DNA of 64,000 nucleotides from Toxorhynchites rutilus septentrionalis. Its lineage: Eukaryota > Arthropoda > Insecta > Diptera > Culicidae. The stretch is from positions 11,161,429 to 11,225,428 of the forward strand of contig NC_073744.1 in the NCBI RefSeq assembly GCF_029784135.1. Reading direction: 5' to 3'. Below are positions 25,801 to 31,866 of this stretch, in pieces. Position numbers and translations under genes: made by a program. The notes below the pieces were generated by a model, which made no database searches, was not told the DNA's origin, and saw only the letters and a program-made list of their open reading frames with translations. Positions within the stretch are counted from its first letter, which is position 1. Each line of letters starts with the position of its first letter.

Positions 25801-27793
25801 AGGGGGGGAGGTTGCTGAACTACTCGAAAACTAAACAAACAAATGGAATCAAACTTAGCATATAGAGGTTTTATGGATCGATAAACGTTTCTATGATGGT
25901 TCCACACACCTACCCCCTCTCTAAGGGCATGGGGGATGCTGGACCCATTAGTAAGAAAACGTGGATGTGACAACGAAACATAAATTTTGGGCGAGACGAA
26001 GTTTGCCGGGTCAGCTAGTATATTATACAAATGCTATACCAGTATAGGAGTGTAACACATTTTCTGTTAATTTTAAGTTCATTTAAAGTAATAATTCGGG
26101 ATGCCAAAACATATGCTTAAAAAATAACTCTGGTTGCAGTTATTCGGTTGTAGTTGAGGGGCTTAGAATACAAGGGAATACAAGTGATTTGATCGGTTTC
26201 TCTACATCGACTCTCCTTTTTGGTCATAACTTAGCTGCAAACTCATTCCCAGCCGTATTTGGCAATGTCGAAGATAGGTCAGAACTTCATCTATCGGATT
26301 CTATAGCAAACTGAAATTGAATCGTTTTTGCAGTTGAGTTATTAACTGAAGAAAAAGTTGATGAAGAGAAATCGATCAAATCGCTTACACCCCTTGCATT
26401 CTAAGCCCATCAGTTATAGTATTAAATGATTCTCTGAGAAACCTAAGCAATTGTGATTGCGTTCTGTTGGTTGAAAGTTCTGAAAGCACATTCACAGTCG
26501 TACTTTTCATTCAAATCGGGTCTCGAATTAAAATGCAGAGGAACGACTATTATCGAAAATGCATAATGCTGGGAAGGTTGCTACATTCCATTTCTTTCCA
26601 TTCCACTCTTATCGATTGTAATTTCAACTATTTCCTCTCTGCCGGATCCTTGCCTCGATACGTGCTGTTTGATTCGTCCCTTATTCATTCAACGAACAAA
26701 AGAACAAACATTTACCCAACACTTTTATTAATGGTTTAGTCATTTAACGCCAACTTCCAGCAACTGAATTCAAAGGCTAAACTCAACCTCCGCACAAGTT
26801 TTACTTTTCTTCTCTTGCACTTGACCATGGCCACATTCCGGCCTCCGTTCGTAGCAAAAAGCAAACTCTTAAACCATTTGAAGTGGAAAAGTGGCAGTAT
26901 TTTCATCTCTGTGTGTGCGTGTGTGTGTGTGCAAGAAAGCTAATCGTACCTTCGTTCCAACCTTCATTTAGTTTTTGGTCCAACTGAAAAAAAGAAGACC
27001 GGAACGGAGCCTCTGCCACTCTCGTTCCGTACCTTATCAACCCGACGAGCACGTGGCCTGCGAAGGGCGGCTTCATGGGGAAAACTTTCCTCGCGGAGGA
27101 GTACGCGGCCACGATGTGAAAGGGAGGAGTGGCGGTCCGTCGACTTGTTCGGCAGACTTAATTTGGACTACTCGCTTCTTGAGGTTTGTTTTTGTTACGT
27201 CGAAAGTGGCATACTTTTCGGGGAAAGTTTCACCTCCGAATGATACCGAGTGGCGAAGATGAAGCTCCCCCAACTTTGGTAAGTGATTCTCGTCGTAATT
27301 TGGTGGAAAATTATTGCAAGTCAAGCAACTTTGTGGATTCGTGCGAATGTAGTCGGGCGTTAAATGCCAAAGGCTGCAAACCGTGCTCGCGTGTCTAACC
27401 AGATTCATTTAAAATTCCAGACCTATGACAAGTCTTCTCGTCAAACTTTTCAGTCAGAAAAAAGGACGAACACCAGCGAAAGGGTTCTAATTACCATCAG
27501 GATATCTGTCTCGCCGCATTCGTTCGGTTCCAGCTTGGAGGGCAACCGAAACTCGGAGAATATGATCTAGGGGAGAAAAAAAAAAGATTAGTCTGACGTG
27601 TGTCGGGACTTGTGACTCTGGAGGTGCTCCATTTCATTTACCTGTATCCGTTCGGCTCCCTCGCCGATGAATTCGTACTGGTAGCAAATGGCCGACGGGA
27701 AGAGTCCCGAATGCTTTGAGTGGGACGGTGCGATGCTGCCGTTTCGGATACGGGCCGAGCTGAAGACCGCCCTGGTGCAGTGGGGAGGCGAGC
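1530..27793 (-). CDS. CUB-domain protein gene (SOL-1-like), partial, six exons
   Basis: Join of exons 27642-27793, 27495-27566, 16626-16791, 16445-16562, 16007-16096 and 1530-1897, read on the minus strand. All five internal junctions have GT/AG borders and phases that agree (0, 0, 1, 2 and 2), giving about 322 residues without a stop. The product has two CUB domains, each with four cysteines in CUB spacing (HC, IC, EC, LCG; then EC, RC, PC, YCG), with CUB motifs SPNFPGAYP and FTYFDIEG. Family knowledge: such proteins are extracellular or membrane-anchored; the sequence resembles suppressor-of-lurcher-1-like proteins, which assist glutamate receptors in nematodes. That role here is inference. 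No start, signal peptide or stop is visible: the first exon begins in mid-codon and the last ends at a splice donor. A neuropilin/tolloid-like protein is the main alternative. Confidence 0.85.
2518..2716 (-). mobile_element. Diverged SINE body, tRNA-like head missing
   Basis: The region resembles the body of the tRNA-derived SINE at 28964-29251 (shared TCTTCTT.AATGG..TAACGTTCC, CGCCTTGAATGTATTC, GACGAAAAATC.CCC.GCC). It lacks the box A/box B head. Confidence 0.7.
3118..3210. mobile_element. pogo/Tigger-like terminal repeat fragment
   Basis: TA followed by CAGTAGAATCCCGATTATC, the typical terminus of pogo/Tigger MITEs and matching the ends of the complete copy at 61825-62158. No matching right end nearby. 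Confidence 0.6.
3555..3746. repeat. Inverted repeat with perfect 34-bp inner arms
   Basis: 3581-3614 and 3688-3721 are exact reverse complements (34 bp); imperfect pairing extends outward to about 3555 and 3746. The 73-base centre holds TTGGGAGATTTTCGAGGG. A related single copy lies at 3260-3370. Likely part of a foldback element; no transposase frame seen. Confidence 0.85.
3760..5715. other. AT-rich non-coding DNA with one dispersed repeat
   Basis: Positions about 4130-4320 match 24530-24760 in opposite orientation (shared GAAATTGATCTTTGTTCG and GCGTTGTTAGT). A Helitron-like head may start at 4046 (A|TCTATAAAAAT). The remainder, 4440-5715, is AT-rich and shows no supported gene. Confidence 0.5.
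5719..6040. repeat. Inverted repeat around an AT-rich spacer
   Basis: The left arm around 5753-5810 contains GTGCCCATCTTCCGATGTAT; its reverse complement recurs around 5952-6008, and pairing extends outward over AAAGTTGTT on both sides. The roughly 140-base spacer is almost pure A/T. A third, diverged copy in the left-arm orientation lies at about 6285-6385. Confidence 0.8.
6386..7017. other. Non-coding DNA; possible LTR-like segment
   Basis: Between about 6410 and 6530 the reverse strand reads TGTAGGTATCAAATTCCC...AATAAAG, which could be part of a retrotransposon LTR, but I see no partner or target duplication. The rest is A/T-rich. Confidence 0.3.
7018..8125 (-). mobile_element. Degenerate Tc1/mariner element (DD37E-like)
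   Basis: Terminal inverted repeats of about 50 bp lie at 7018-7072 and 8070-8125 (inner core CTACAGCGTTTT...GCAATTTG on the right, its complement on the left). The element is about 1.1 kb, the normal size for this superfamily. The transposase frame inside is on the minus strand and broken. Confidence 0.75.
7541..8048 (-). pseudogene. Tc1/mariner transposase fragments
   Basis: The minus frame 8048-7785 contains a helix-turn-helix-like segment (LENRQFSNWDIEKPLG...STVGRVIKRYNE). The frame 7765-7541 ends in ARKLYTRIL..P and MDDETHVKADF, the second catalytic aspartate motif of the mosquito DD37E group. The two pieces are in different frames and the third catalytic region is not recognisable, so the copy is dead. 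The family normally cuts and pastes at TA. Confidence 0.7.
8125..8230. repeat. Dispersed repeat shared with 47905-48045
   Basis: Segments such as CGGTCTGGGCCGTGTA, CGTGCTCATTTG and GTCTCTTGTTTTGCTC recur in reverse complement at about 47950-48040. Family unknown. Confidence 0.6.
8294..9032 (+). mobile_element. Non-autonomous Helitron, complete
   Basis: Starts with TCTTCTTC(TA)n after an A at 8293 and ends CCGGGTCAGCTAG before a T at 9033: the A|TC...CTAG|T rule of Helitrons. Internal marks are a (CTGT)n run at 8331-8352 and repeated blocks of CCCCTCTCTAAGGGG followed by ATACAAATGAAACAC. No coding capacity. The uninterrupted sequence of the host repeat is seen at about 26030-26115, confirming the borders with no target duplication. 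Confidence 0.85.
9161..10266 (-). mobile_element. Degenerate PIF/Harbinger-like DNA transposon
   Basis: Flanks 9161-9260 and (reverse complement) 10150-10266 are related along about 100 bp (TACTCACACCGTGTGAAC versus TTCACATAGTGTGAGC), consistent with long imperfect terminal repeats. The interior minus frames resemble a Harbinger transposase N-terminal region. Exact ends uncertain. Confidence 0.5.
9647..10209 (-). pseudogene. Harbinger-type transposase remnant
   Basis: Three overlapping minus-strand frames (10209-9946, 10054-9839, 9838-9647) carry pieces such as FRISKASIAKIIPEVCDAL and DFLKF, which resemble the helix-turn-helix region upstream of the DDE domain in PIF/Harbinger transposases. 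Several frameshifts; no catalytic residues recovered. Confidence 0.45.
10255..10695 (+). pseudogene. LINE ORF2 C-terminal domain
   Basis: An open frame of about 147 codons with LLQSKAMRLIL, FMLECLQWMSVGQRIKY and MINGMTPNYLQNTITF, ending at a normal stop at 10693-10695. This is the post-RT tail typical of CR1/L2/Jockey-type non-LTR elements. The 5' part with the RT core is missing, consistent with 5' truncation on integration. Confidence 0.75.
10696..11033. other. LINE 3' flank, non-coding
   Basis: Short AT-rich stretch after the LINE stop codon. No gene or repeat recognised besides possible LINE 3' UTR. Confidence 0.35.
11034..12338. mobile_element. 1.3-kb element bounded by inverted minisatellite arrays
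   Basis: 11045-11236 is an array of about eleven 15-18-bp units of the form ACCCGAATGnAACnTTT; 12075-12335 is a longer array of the reverse complement (CATTCGGGTAAnTGT). The outermost bases TTGTGTC (11034) and GACACAA (12338) form a 7-bp inverted repeat. The 840-base centre has no supported gene. This resembles foldback-type transposons whose termini are built from tandem repeats. Confidence 0.75.
12002..12036. repeat. (ACAAAT)n short tandem repeat
   Basis: About five ACAAAT units inside the element at 11034-12338, next to its right array. Confidence 0.85.
12705..14363. mobile_element. Foldback/MITE-like element with about 210-bp inverted ends
   Basis: The left arm, about 12705-12915, begins CCATTCCAGTGTGACGT. 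Its diverged reverse complement ends at 14363 (ACGTCACGCTGGAATGG). Shared blocks along the arms include TTTGACTCACTA, CGTTTTCATG, CAGTTGGA and TTTTGTGACG. Short TTGTCACGTCAC copies also lie at 12680, 13970 and 14340. No transposase frame. Confidence 0.75.
14370..16006. other. Intronic AT-rich DNA with a dispersed repeat
   Basis: Around 15590-15660 (CTTATGAGAGC...GACTTGGGGCTTTTCAACAAAC) recurs at 23925-23975. No coding frame is convincing; it lies in the 14-kb intron of the CUB gene. Confidence 0.5.
16007..16096 (-). CDS. CUB gene exon 5 (CUB 2 middle)
   Basis: A 90-base exon whose acceptor is formed by a (CA)n tract ending ACAG; donor GTAAGAG. It encodes RNIRCNYFFYGDPLDYV followed by RFTYFDIEGIAP. 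Its split codons join the AG of exon 4 and the C of exon 6, giving an uninterrupted CUB. The CA repeat directly at the acceptor may make the polypyrimidine tract length-variable. Confidence 0.85.
16099..16132. repeat. (GT)n and (GTT)n microsatellites
   Basis: GTGTGTGTGTGTG directly abuts the exon 5 splice acceptor of the CUB gene (CA on the coding strand), followed by a GTT/TGT run. Confidence 0.9.
16445..16562 (-). CDS. CUB gene exon 4 (start of CUB 2)
   Basis: It follows a 63-base intron (acceptor ATTTTGCTAG; donor GTCAGATC). It encodes NFGISAGHQPNQSECTFHFF and GWIQSPNFPGAYPR: the first cysteine and the signature SPNFPGAYP turn of CUB 2. It starts with two bases and ends with two bases of split codons, as its neighbours require. 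NQS and NAS are potential N-glycosylation sites. Confidence 0.88.
16626..16791 (-). CDS. CUB gene exon 3 (end of CUB 1)
   Basis: Acceptor CACTTCACAG, donor GTAATTATG. It encodes VLFQLDGRDEVVETLCG, then PILSNGPRLLLEFRSS and GFTADFFFLT, which is the classical end of a CUB domain: fourth cysteine, conserved SNGPRL strand and FTADF final strand. Phase 0 start and phase 1 end fit both neighbours exactly. Confidence 0.88.
16800..18200. other. Intronic DNA; one terminal-hairpin remnant
   Basis: Relatively GC-rich to 17500, then AT-rich. At 17802-17826 the hairpin TTGTGTC-TTG-GACACAA followed by CCTCC and an A/T run matches the hairpin-B end of the THF family, left of which no full element is recognised. 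Long minus-strand open frames around 17037-17492 show no domain. Confidence 0.45.
18205..19428 (+). pseudogene. R1-like LINE, endonuclease and first part of RT
   Basis: Broken frames show an APE-type endonuclease (LDIASIQEPWTKNGKI; FIIGCDSNEHYTIWNSTDI with the GCDSN active-site block; RQEVLDLTF). They are followed by the linker (VPWWNARL, KMFSRAKRSS) and the RT N-terminus with FQFAYPSGKSTTTAFH and motif A (GAFDNASHNSV). Many stops and frameshifts. The order matches R1-clade non-LTR elements. The copy continues at 20641 after a Tc1/mariner insertion. Confidence 0.75.
19437..20636 (+). mobile_element. Tc1/mariner (DD37E-like) element inserted in the R1-like LINE
   Basis: About 1.2 kb separating RT motif A from the following RT region of the LINE. 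It encodes a nearly full transposase. Exact terminal repeats could not be matched end to end, so borders are approximate (right end near ACGATACACT). Confidence 0.7.
19555..20516 (+). pseudogene. DD37E-like Tc1/mariner transposase, frameshifted
   Basis: 19555-19890 is an intact N-terminal DNA-binding half (MSRIDLETKNKILHNW; YHKIAKKNKVCPESVKRI) with two helix-turn-helix units. After a frameshift, 19973-20392 gives MDDETYVKED (second catalytic D), VPLADTTAMEKFGQKVLVWQ and WPDLASAHYA (third-motif D). The region expected to hold the last acid is damaged; the C-terminus (FKKKGTVSKDMPEF ... SFFRNQL) resumes in another frame up to the stop at 20514-20516. The family makes cut-and-paste insertions at TA. 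Inactive as it stands, but better preserved than the copy at 7018-8125. Confidence 0.8.
20641..21290 (+). pseudogene. R1-like LINE, rest of RT and C-terminal zinc motif
   Basis: Continues the LINE: GVLSPLLWSLVVDNLL (RT motif B), FADDIV (catalytic FADD), then at about 21170-21270 KLVKLEHDTCRFCSLETESS, the cysteine-rich C-terminal motif of R1-type ORF2. Frameshifts throughout. Ends where a THF copy begins (about 21313). Confidence 0.75.
21313..22995 (+). mobile_element. THF element, third 1.3-kb-type copy, with nested THF
   Basis: 21313-21456 matches the part after hairpin A in the copies at 36435 and 44779 (TCATGATGGATTGATGAAATTTTTG, CGGCACTCCATAACA); 22560-22995 continues the same order (TCGAACAATTGAAAAATCTCAAC, GCGGCGGTTCCCTAACAG, GGTTGCTTCGTGAAATTTC). 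The two parts are separated by another THF element at 21465-22558. Both outer ends are lost. Confidence 0.7.
21465..22558 (+). mobile_element. THF element (type c) nested in another THF copy
   Basis: Starts after eight T with hairpin A (GACGTAG-AA-CTACGTC) then TTTCAGGAAGGGTGCCA. It ends with the complement of GAGTTGTATC-TAG-CACACGACCG and an A/T-run flank. The same terminal blocks occur in 51929-53823 and 53829-54568. At 21906-21921 GGCCCTTCTCGGGCT could be a decayed stem-loop. No protein-coding frame. About 1.1 kb. Confidence 0.7.
22995..23090 (-). mobile_element. tRNA-like segment, possible SINE head fragment
   Basis: The minus strand reads GTGCTCTCTCACGCTAAGGG then GAGTTCAATTCTCACTCC, which resembles the anticodon and T-arm (box B) half of a tRNA. 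No convincing box A or acceptor stem, so not a functional tRNA gene. Confidence 0.4.
23140..23896 (-). mobile_element. THF element (type d), 5'-incomplete
   Basis: Nearly the same sequence as 49100-50042 over several hundred bases (CACATGAATGTATTTTTAAATT; GATCTTCCCGGGGAACCGTTT; AAGTTTTTGGATCAAAA), ending in hairpin A GACGTAG-TC-CTACGTC at 23881-23896 followed by AAAA. Hairpin B end not present. Confidence 0.75.
24130..24517 (-). mobile_element. Short complete Helitron (388 bp)
   Basis: On the minus strand it begins A|TCTTCTTATATC at 24517 and ends GGATCAGCTAG|T at 24130. Its 3' 290 bases match the 3' part of the Helitron at 8294-9032 (AATCTTGAACGAGAATTGTG; GGGCGGGACGAAGTTT); its 5' 100 bases are of a different type (ATGGATCGCCGAATGTG). 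Confidence 0.8.
24530..24760 (-). repeat. Dispersed repeat shared with 4130-4320
   Basis: Reverse-complement similarity to 4130-4320. It lies between two Helitron pieces and may be part of a third Helitron type. Confidence 0.6.
24760..25366 (-). mobile_element. Helitron 5' part, 3' end missing
   Basis: Minus strand: begins TCTATATACAAAAATGG at 25366, then (CTGT)n at 25324-25346, then repeated blocks CCCCTCTC...GAGGG with ATACAAATTGAACACAA, as in 8294-9032. The CTAG end is not found. Confidence 0.7.
25490..26018 (+). mobile_element. Helitron 3' part
   Basis: Repeated blocks GCCATACAAATGAAACAC / CTCGAGAATTAATCAA and the terminal GACGAAGTTTGCCGGG-TCAGCTAG ending at 26018 before T. The 5' head is absent. 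Opposed to the neighbouring 24760-25366 copy. Confidence 0.75.
26019..26130. repeat. Host repeat with empty Helitron target site
   Basis: Homologous to the two flanks of the Helitron at 8294-9032 (ACACATTTTCTGTTAATTTTAAG; CGGGATGCCAAAACATATGC) but without the insertion. Confidence 0.75.
26140..27490. other. Intron of the CUB gene
   Basis: Mostly unique-looking DNA with a (GT)n run at 26911-26931. On the minus strand a good polypyrimidine tract and AG at about 26983 followed by a GTACG donor at 26950 could define a 30-base micro-exon, but skipping it keeps the frame and the CUB fold, so I do not call it. Confidence 0.45.
27495..27566 (-). CDS. CUB gene exon 2 (CUB 1 middle)
   Basis: A 72-base, phase 0-0 exon after a 75-base intron with the acceptor TTTCTCCCCTAG and donor GTAATTAG. 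It encodes 24 residues containing FSEFRLPSKLEPNECGETD, the third CUB 1 cysteine and the acidic GETD that follows it. The next exon is 10.7 kb away. Confidence 0.85.
27642..27793 (-). CDS. CUB gene exon 1 of those visible (first half of CUB 1)
   Basis: Acceptor TTTTTTTTTTCCTTCCCAG ends at 27794; donor GTAAATG starts at 27641. It begins with two bases of a split codon and encodes 50 residues, including the first two CUB 1 cysteines (PPHCTRAVFSS, SAICYQYEFIG) and ending GAERIQ. A serine/histidine-rich insertion (APSHSKHSG) sits where most CUB domains have a short turn. An upstream exon must exist but lies beyond the window or was not recognised within the 36 kb of transposons to its right. Confidence 0.82.
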
Positions 27794-27799
27794 CTGGGA

Positions 27800-28940
27800 A
27801 GGAAAAAAAAAACGATGAAGCAGAGCCGGTCAAGTTGTTGTTTTGTGGGTGGAAAGTAAAAGTTTCGCTTTGAGAATGCCTTCCCATGGTACGATATGGA
27901 CATGTCACGATGGATTCCCCCCCGGGAGATGCGGAGAAACAGAAGTTACAGTGGAGACAGTTAATTCTTGCGTTGCGTTGAGGTTGAGGCAGATTGGATA
28001 ATTTAATCAAGACGGCCCGAGTTAAGTGTGCAGGGATTCATAGACTAAATAATCACTCTCAATTTCAGTGATTCCATCCTTGATTGCCAACTTCAGCCCA
28101 GTTGAATGTGGGTGTGCAGATTTGGCCAACAAGTCGATGAGTCGGATGACGGAGCGCACAGAGGGAAAGATGGTGTAACTAATTAAAATAGCACAAAGTT
28201 TTCGCCAAGTTTGTAATACAGTTTGTCATTTGTTTACTCGGCTGAGCTGGGGGTGACTGAAAGTGGGGAAAGTGAGGATTACGATTATAAAATTGGGATG
28301 AGTCGGAAGGATGAAAATATCGTTGTGACTTCCGAAAATGGAAATCTAAGCAGAAGCAAATGTAGTTACTCGTCTCATCTTTCTTCTTCGCGAATTCGAA
28401 ATTGATTCGGAAGGAATGATGATACCATACATAATTGATCAACAGTAATAGACGGGAAAATTGAGACGAAGGAAGATAAACTGTAAGTTACAAACGTTTA
28501 CTGTTATTTTGTGGCGTGGAAGGACGTTTTCACGCTTCTTTTTCGATTCGTTGAATGTGTGCAATAAACATGTTTATTGGCACTTTCCGATTCTTGGAAC
28601 TGCTCAATAAACGTTTAACCTTTTCTAAAAATACCATTAGCAACATATCTTCACCTTTTAGTTCGAAGTGTCATTTATGTGGCAAATTTTCTTCGGTATT
28701 AGACTTTTTTTCATTAAACGATGTTTTCATGCCTAATCTTCCAGAAAACCACAGAAAAACTGTTCCCAGCTTTTAAAAAAAACAACATCAAGCTCAATTG
28801 TGCCATGTTGATATTCCAAGCATAGTTGTTCAACCATGTATTTTTAAATCGTAATCAAGCCTGATTGATTCAAGTGAGGAGAACTTTCCAAATTCCATTA
28901 AATAATAGTTTACTGTTTATAAAAAAACCCGGTGTATTGC
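27800..28940. other. Intronic or upstream DNA, nothing recognised
   Basis: Moderate GC near 27800-28150, AT-rich beyond. No exon of the CUB gene and no repeat identified. Confidence 0.35.
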
Positions 28941-28963
28941 CAAACAGAAATGCTTGAAGCATC

Positions 28964-29251
28964 TTCTTCTTGAATGGCGTTAACGTTCCCTGTGGAACTT
29001 TTGCCGTCTCAACGTATGTATTAACTAGCGTCATTTAATAATACTTAGTTGAGATTTCTTAAGCCAAATAACACCGCCTTGAATGTATTCCGAGGGGCAA
29101 GCTCTAGAACACGCGTGACCACAGTGCAAGTCGGAAGAAATTTCTCTGACGAAAAATCTCCCGGCCAGAACGGGAATCGAACCCGAACACACGGCATGAT
29201 AATGTGAGACGCTAACCACTCGGCCACAGGTGCACTTCTTGAAGCTTGAAG
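28964..29251 (-). mobile_element. tRNA-derived SINE, full length
   Basis: Minus strand: TGGCCGAGTGGTTAGC (box A, 29211-29226) and GGGTTCGATTCCC (box B, 29172-29184) form a tRNA-Ser-like head, followed by a roughly 180-base body ending AAGAAGA. A 14-bp direct repeat TGCTTGAAGCATCT flanks it (28950-28963 and 29252-29265), the target-site duplication expected of LINE-mobilised SINEs. Transcribed by RNA polymerase III in this class. Confidence 0.88.
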
Positions 29252-29901
29252 TGCTTGAAGCATCTGGTAGACAAATATGATTGAAAACTTTGATTGCGTT
29301 TTTCTCAGTTGCTGATTTTGGAACATGGGACAACTATGCGTAGAACGGCAGAATAGTACTTGTTAAACAGCGATATCCGTGCACCGTGGGGAATCGCTGG
29401 CCATCAGGCCAAAAATGAGAAATTACCTCAGCTGTTTCGTAATTTTTCGTAAAATTTCGATAATAAATCCCAAATTTGGCCGTAATATCATGAAATCTGA
29501 TTTTTTATGACTTTTGAAAGCTTGGCATATTGACGTTTTGACGTAGGATTACGTCTTTCGGGAACATATTGGGGTACAAATTGAAAAATGAAAATCGATC
29601 GCATCGTGAAAAATGTCCAATTTCAAACGCTTGTTACTCATTCATTTCATGATGGATTGATGAGATTTTTGCATCAAACGATTACGGCACTCCATAACAA
29701 TTTTTCACATTGAATAAAATAGTATATATTATATAACTAACTATCGAACAATTGAAAAAATTCAACCCCTATCCAAACAGTGATACCCAGTCCTGATTGG
29801 TCGAAATTGACGTCATTTCTTTTTCGCGCCCGATTCGTTCTCTCACCGGCAAGCTGCATGGCAATCGAGGAGGAGGCGCCTACATCACACATACCAAATG
29901 A

Positions 29902-29936
29902 TATAAAAGCAAGGAGCATTCGTGGATCTCATTCAT
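29902..29936 (+). promoter_or_regulatory. TATA-Inr core promoter of THF-a unit 1
   Basis: TATAAAAG at 29902-29909 with an Inr-like TCATTC (A at 29931) 29 bases downstream. This is a canonical insect spacing. The same arrangement starts unit 2 at 31859. Activity is inferred. Confidence 0.5.
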
Positions 29937-30510
29937 TCTTACAACGGACGTGGAACGGACAACAACAAGTGGAGAGCAGCAGCAGTGAAAGCGGCTAATA
30001 TATAGGCGAGCATAGAAGTTGAGCGGTCAAAATGCGAGCTGTGTCTCACATCGAGCTTCTATGGCAGCATAAGCAGCGGCAAACAGTAGCAACGGTTGTT
30101 GAAACCGGTCTACTACTAGTGGCAGCAGCAAGCATCACGAGCGGATCGTTTCAGGCACGCTCTCTCCGTCAGAAGTGCGAGCACGTTTCTTGGCATCATG
30201 AAAGTGCAGCATCGAATCTGAGCGGCCAACAATTGAGCTGTGTCTCACATAAGTGGCAGTAGCAGCAGCAGCGGCGGTAAACATCGAGGCTGAACCTCAA
30301 CAATCGAGCTGTGTCTCGCATCGGTCCACTACTGTTGGCAACAACAAATATCATGAGTAGAGAGTTTCAGGCATTCTCTATTTCTCTACTGCTGCTGCTG
30401 CTGCTGCTACTCAGTCAGATTTCTTATTCTTGTTGGAAGCTCAGATCGATAAACATATGTGTTTCTAGTGTGCATTGCTGGTACTCCTGTTCACATCAAC
30501 CAGTACAATT

Positions 30511-30732
30511 GGATGCGGTTATGGAGGTAAAGAAGACAAAGGACCCGGTTAAGGAATAGTGTATCGCAAGGTTCCACATGGCAACATCCAGTGTATCAAA
30601 CCCGCTATCCGTTGTTTAGCTCACCGTGATGGTGTCAACGAAACCCTTGCAAACCGACGCACAGAAGCCGAAGATGCCAAAGCCAAGGAAAGCAGCAGCG
30701 ACTCCGAAAAAACTACCGCTGCCAAAAAGTTA
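30511..30732 (+). pseudogene. Histone H4 N-terminal fragment fused to H1-like tail (unit 1)
   Basis: 30511-30639 reads, with one in-frame stop, GGK..KGPG and then YRKVPHGNIQCIKPAIRC and LAHRDGV. This aligns to histone H4 residues about 4-46 (RKVL-DNIQ-I-KPAIRRLARR-GV). Codons from 30652 give a Lys/Ala/Pro-rich end (PKPRKAAATPKK) ending at a stop near 30732, like a histone H1 C-terminus. It is a broken, chimeric pseudogene; the H4 half is confident, the H1 half tentative (H2B N-terminus is the alternative). Confidence 0.75.
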
Positions 30733-30806
30733 ACAACTACTACATCCGACTGAAACCTCATTACATTAGCACGCAGCAGATTCCATACAACCCATTTAAC
30801 CATTCC

Positions 30807-30822
30807 AGTTCTTTTCAGGACT
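30807..30822 (+). promoter_or_regulatory. Histone mRNA 3' stem-loop (unit 1)
   Basis: AGTTCTTTTCAGGACT has the 6-bp stem, TTTC loop architecture of the replication-dependent histone 3' processing signal; AAAGAGTTTAA follows about 25 bases on, like a U7-binding downstream element. It sits about 75 bases after the H1-like stop. Confidence 0.65.
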
Positions 30823-31221
30823 TTCGATATTGCTTTGAAACGAAAGAGTTTAATTTATTGTTTTCCACTTATCATAAAAATGATATAAAACTACGATCAA
30901 AAATACTGTTTACTTTTACATTTTCTTTGATCATGTGCAACTAACAGGAAACTTATCACGTCAGAAACATACTTTCCATCAACCAACCTGACTGGATGCG
31001 GTAAGGGAGGCGAATGACATATGTATGCATATATACATATATAGCGAAACGGCTCCGGTCATACACAGCACGTTTCAGACAAATGCCTCAAGGAATTTTC
31101 TAAAATAATATTTTGCCGATGCCTTTGCGCGAACTACACAGGCGAGTAGCACCATAATAGCAAATCAATTGTCGAAGTTCGTGATATGGGTGCGTTCATC
31201 GCTATTCGGTTCGACGTCGGT

Positions 31222-31415
31222 TTAACCCTTTCATTACGGCAGTGTGCTCCGCCGAAGTGCTACCCCTGTACGAAGCACTGCGCCGAAAAGTATGCACATC
31301 GCGCTGGTGTGATCGAAGAGCAGTATGAATTTCATGTCGTCTAAAGACGACGCTCGTACACACAGCTCGTCGCGCGGATGTCGTCTATAGACGACGCTCG
31401 TAACGGATGGGATAA
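31222..31415. mobile_element. MITE with two 16-bp palindromes inside THF-a
   Basis: Ends TTAACCCTTTCATTACGG and (complement) TTATCCCATCCGTTACGAG are imperfect inverted repeats. Inside, GTCGTCTAAAGACGAC (31336-31351) and GTCGTCTATAGACGAC (31380-31395) are near-perfect and perfect palindromes 28 bases apart. Also present in the inverted copy (about 41260-41450). Confidence 0.55.
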
Positions 31416-31858
31416 CAACGCTTGGCAACATTGACATCTGACAATTTTCATATAAGATTTTTTCCCCGCATGTTAAAAGTGGTTTTTCATGTACATAAAA
31501 GCGCAGCGTAGTATGTCAACTGCTTCCCGGTTAGAAAATAAATGATCGTTAGAAAATAAATGAGCGACCCGTCCAATTTCAAACGCTTATTGCTCATTCA
31601 TTTCATGATGGATTGATGAGATGTTTGTATCATACGTTGTCGGCACTCCATAATATTTTTTCACATTGAATAAAATAATATATATCATGTAACTAACAAT
31701 CGAACAATTAAAAAATCTCAACCATTATCCAAACAGAAGATACCTAGACCTGATTGATCGAAATTGACGTCATTTCTTTTTCGCGCCCGATTCGTTCGTT
31801 CACCGGCAAGCTGCATGACAATCGAGGAGGAGGCGCCTACTTCACACATACCAAATGA

Positions 31859-31866
31859 TATAAAAG
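31859..31866 (+). promoter_or_regulatory. TATA box of THF-a unit 2
   Basis: TATAAAAG preceded by CCAAATGA as in unit 1 and followed by GGAGCGTTCGTGGATTTTATTC. The inverted copy keeps it at 40802-40809. Confidence 0.5.

Noticed and set aside
26950..26983. Possible 30-base micro-exon of the CUB gene
   Set aside because: Good acceptor and donor, but exons 2 and 3 already join in phase and complete the CUB fold without it.
31234..31437. A 67-codon frame (and its mirror at 41231-41434)
   Set aside because: Arises from the palindromic MITE; no start context or domain.
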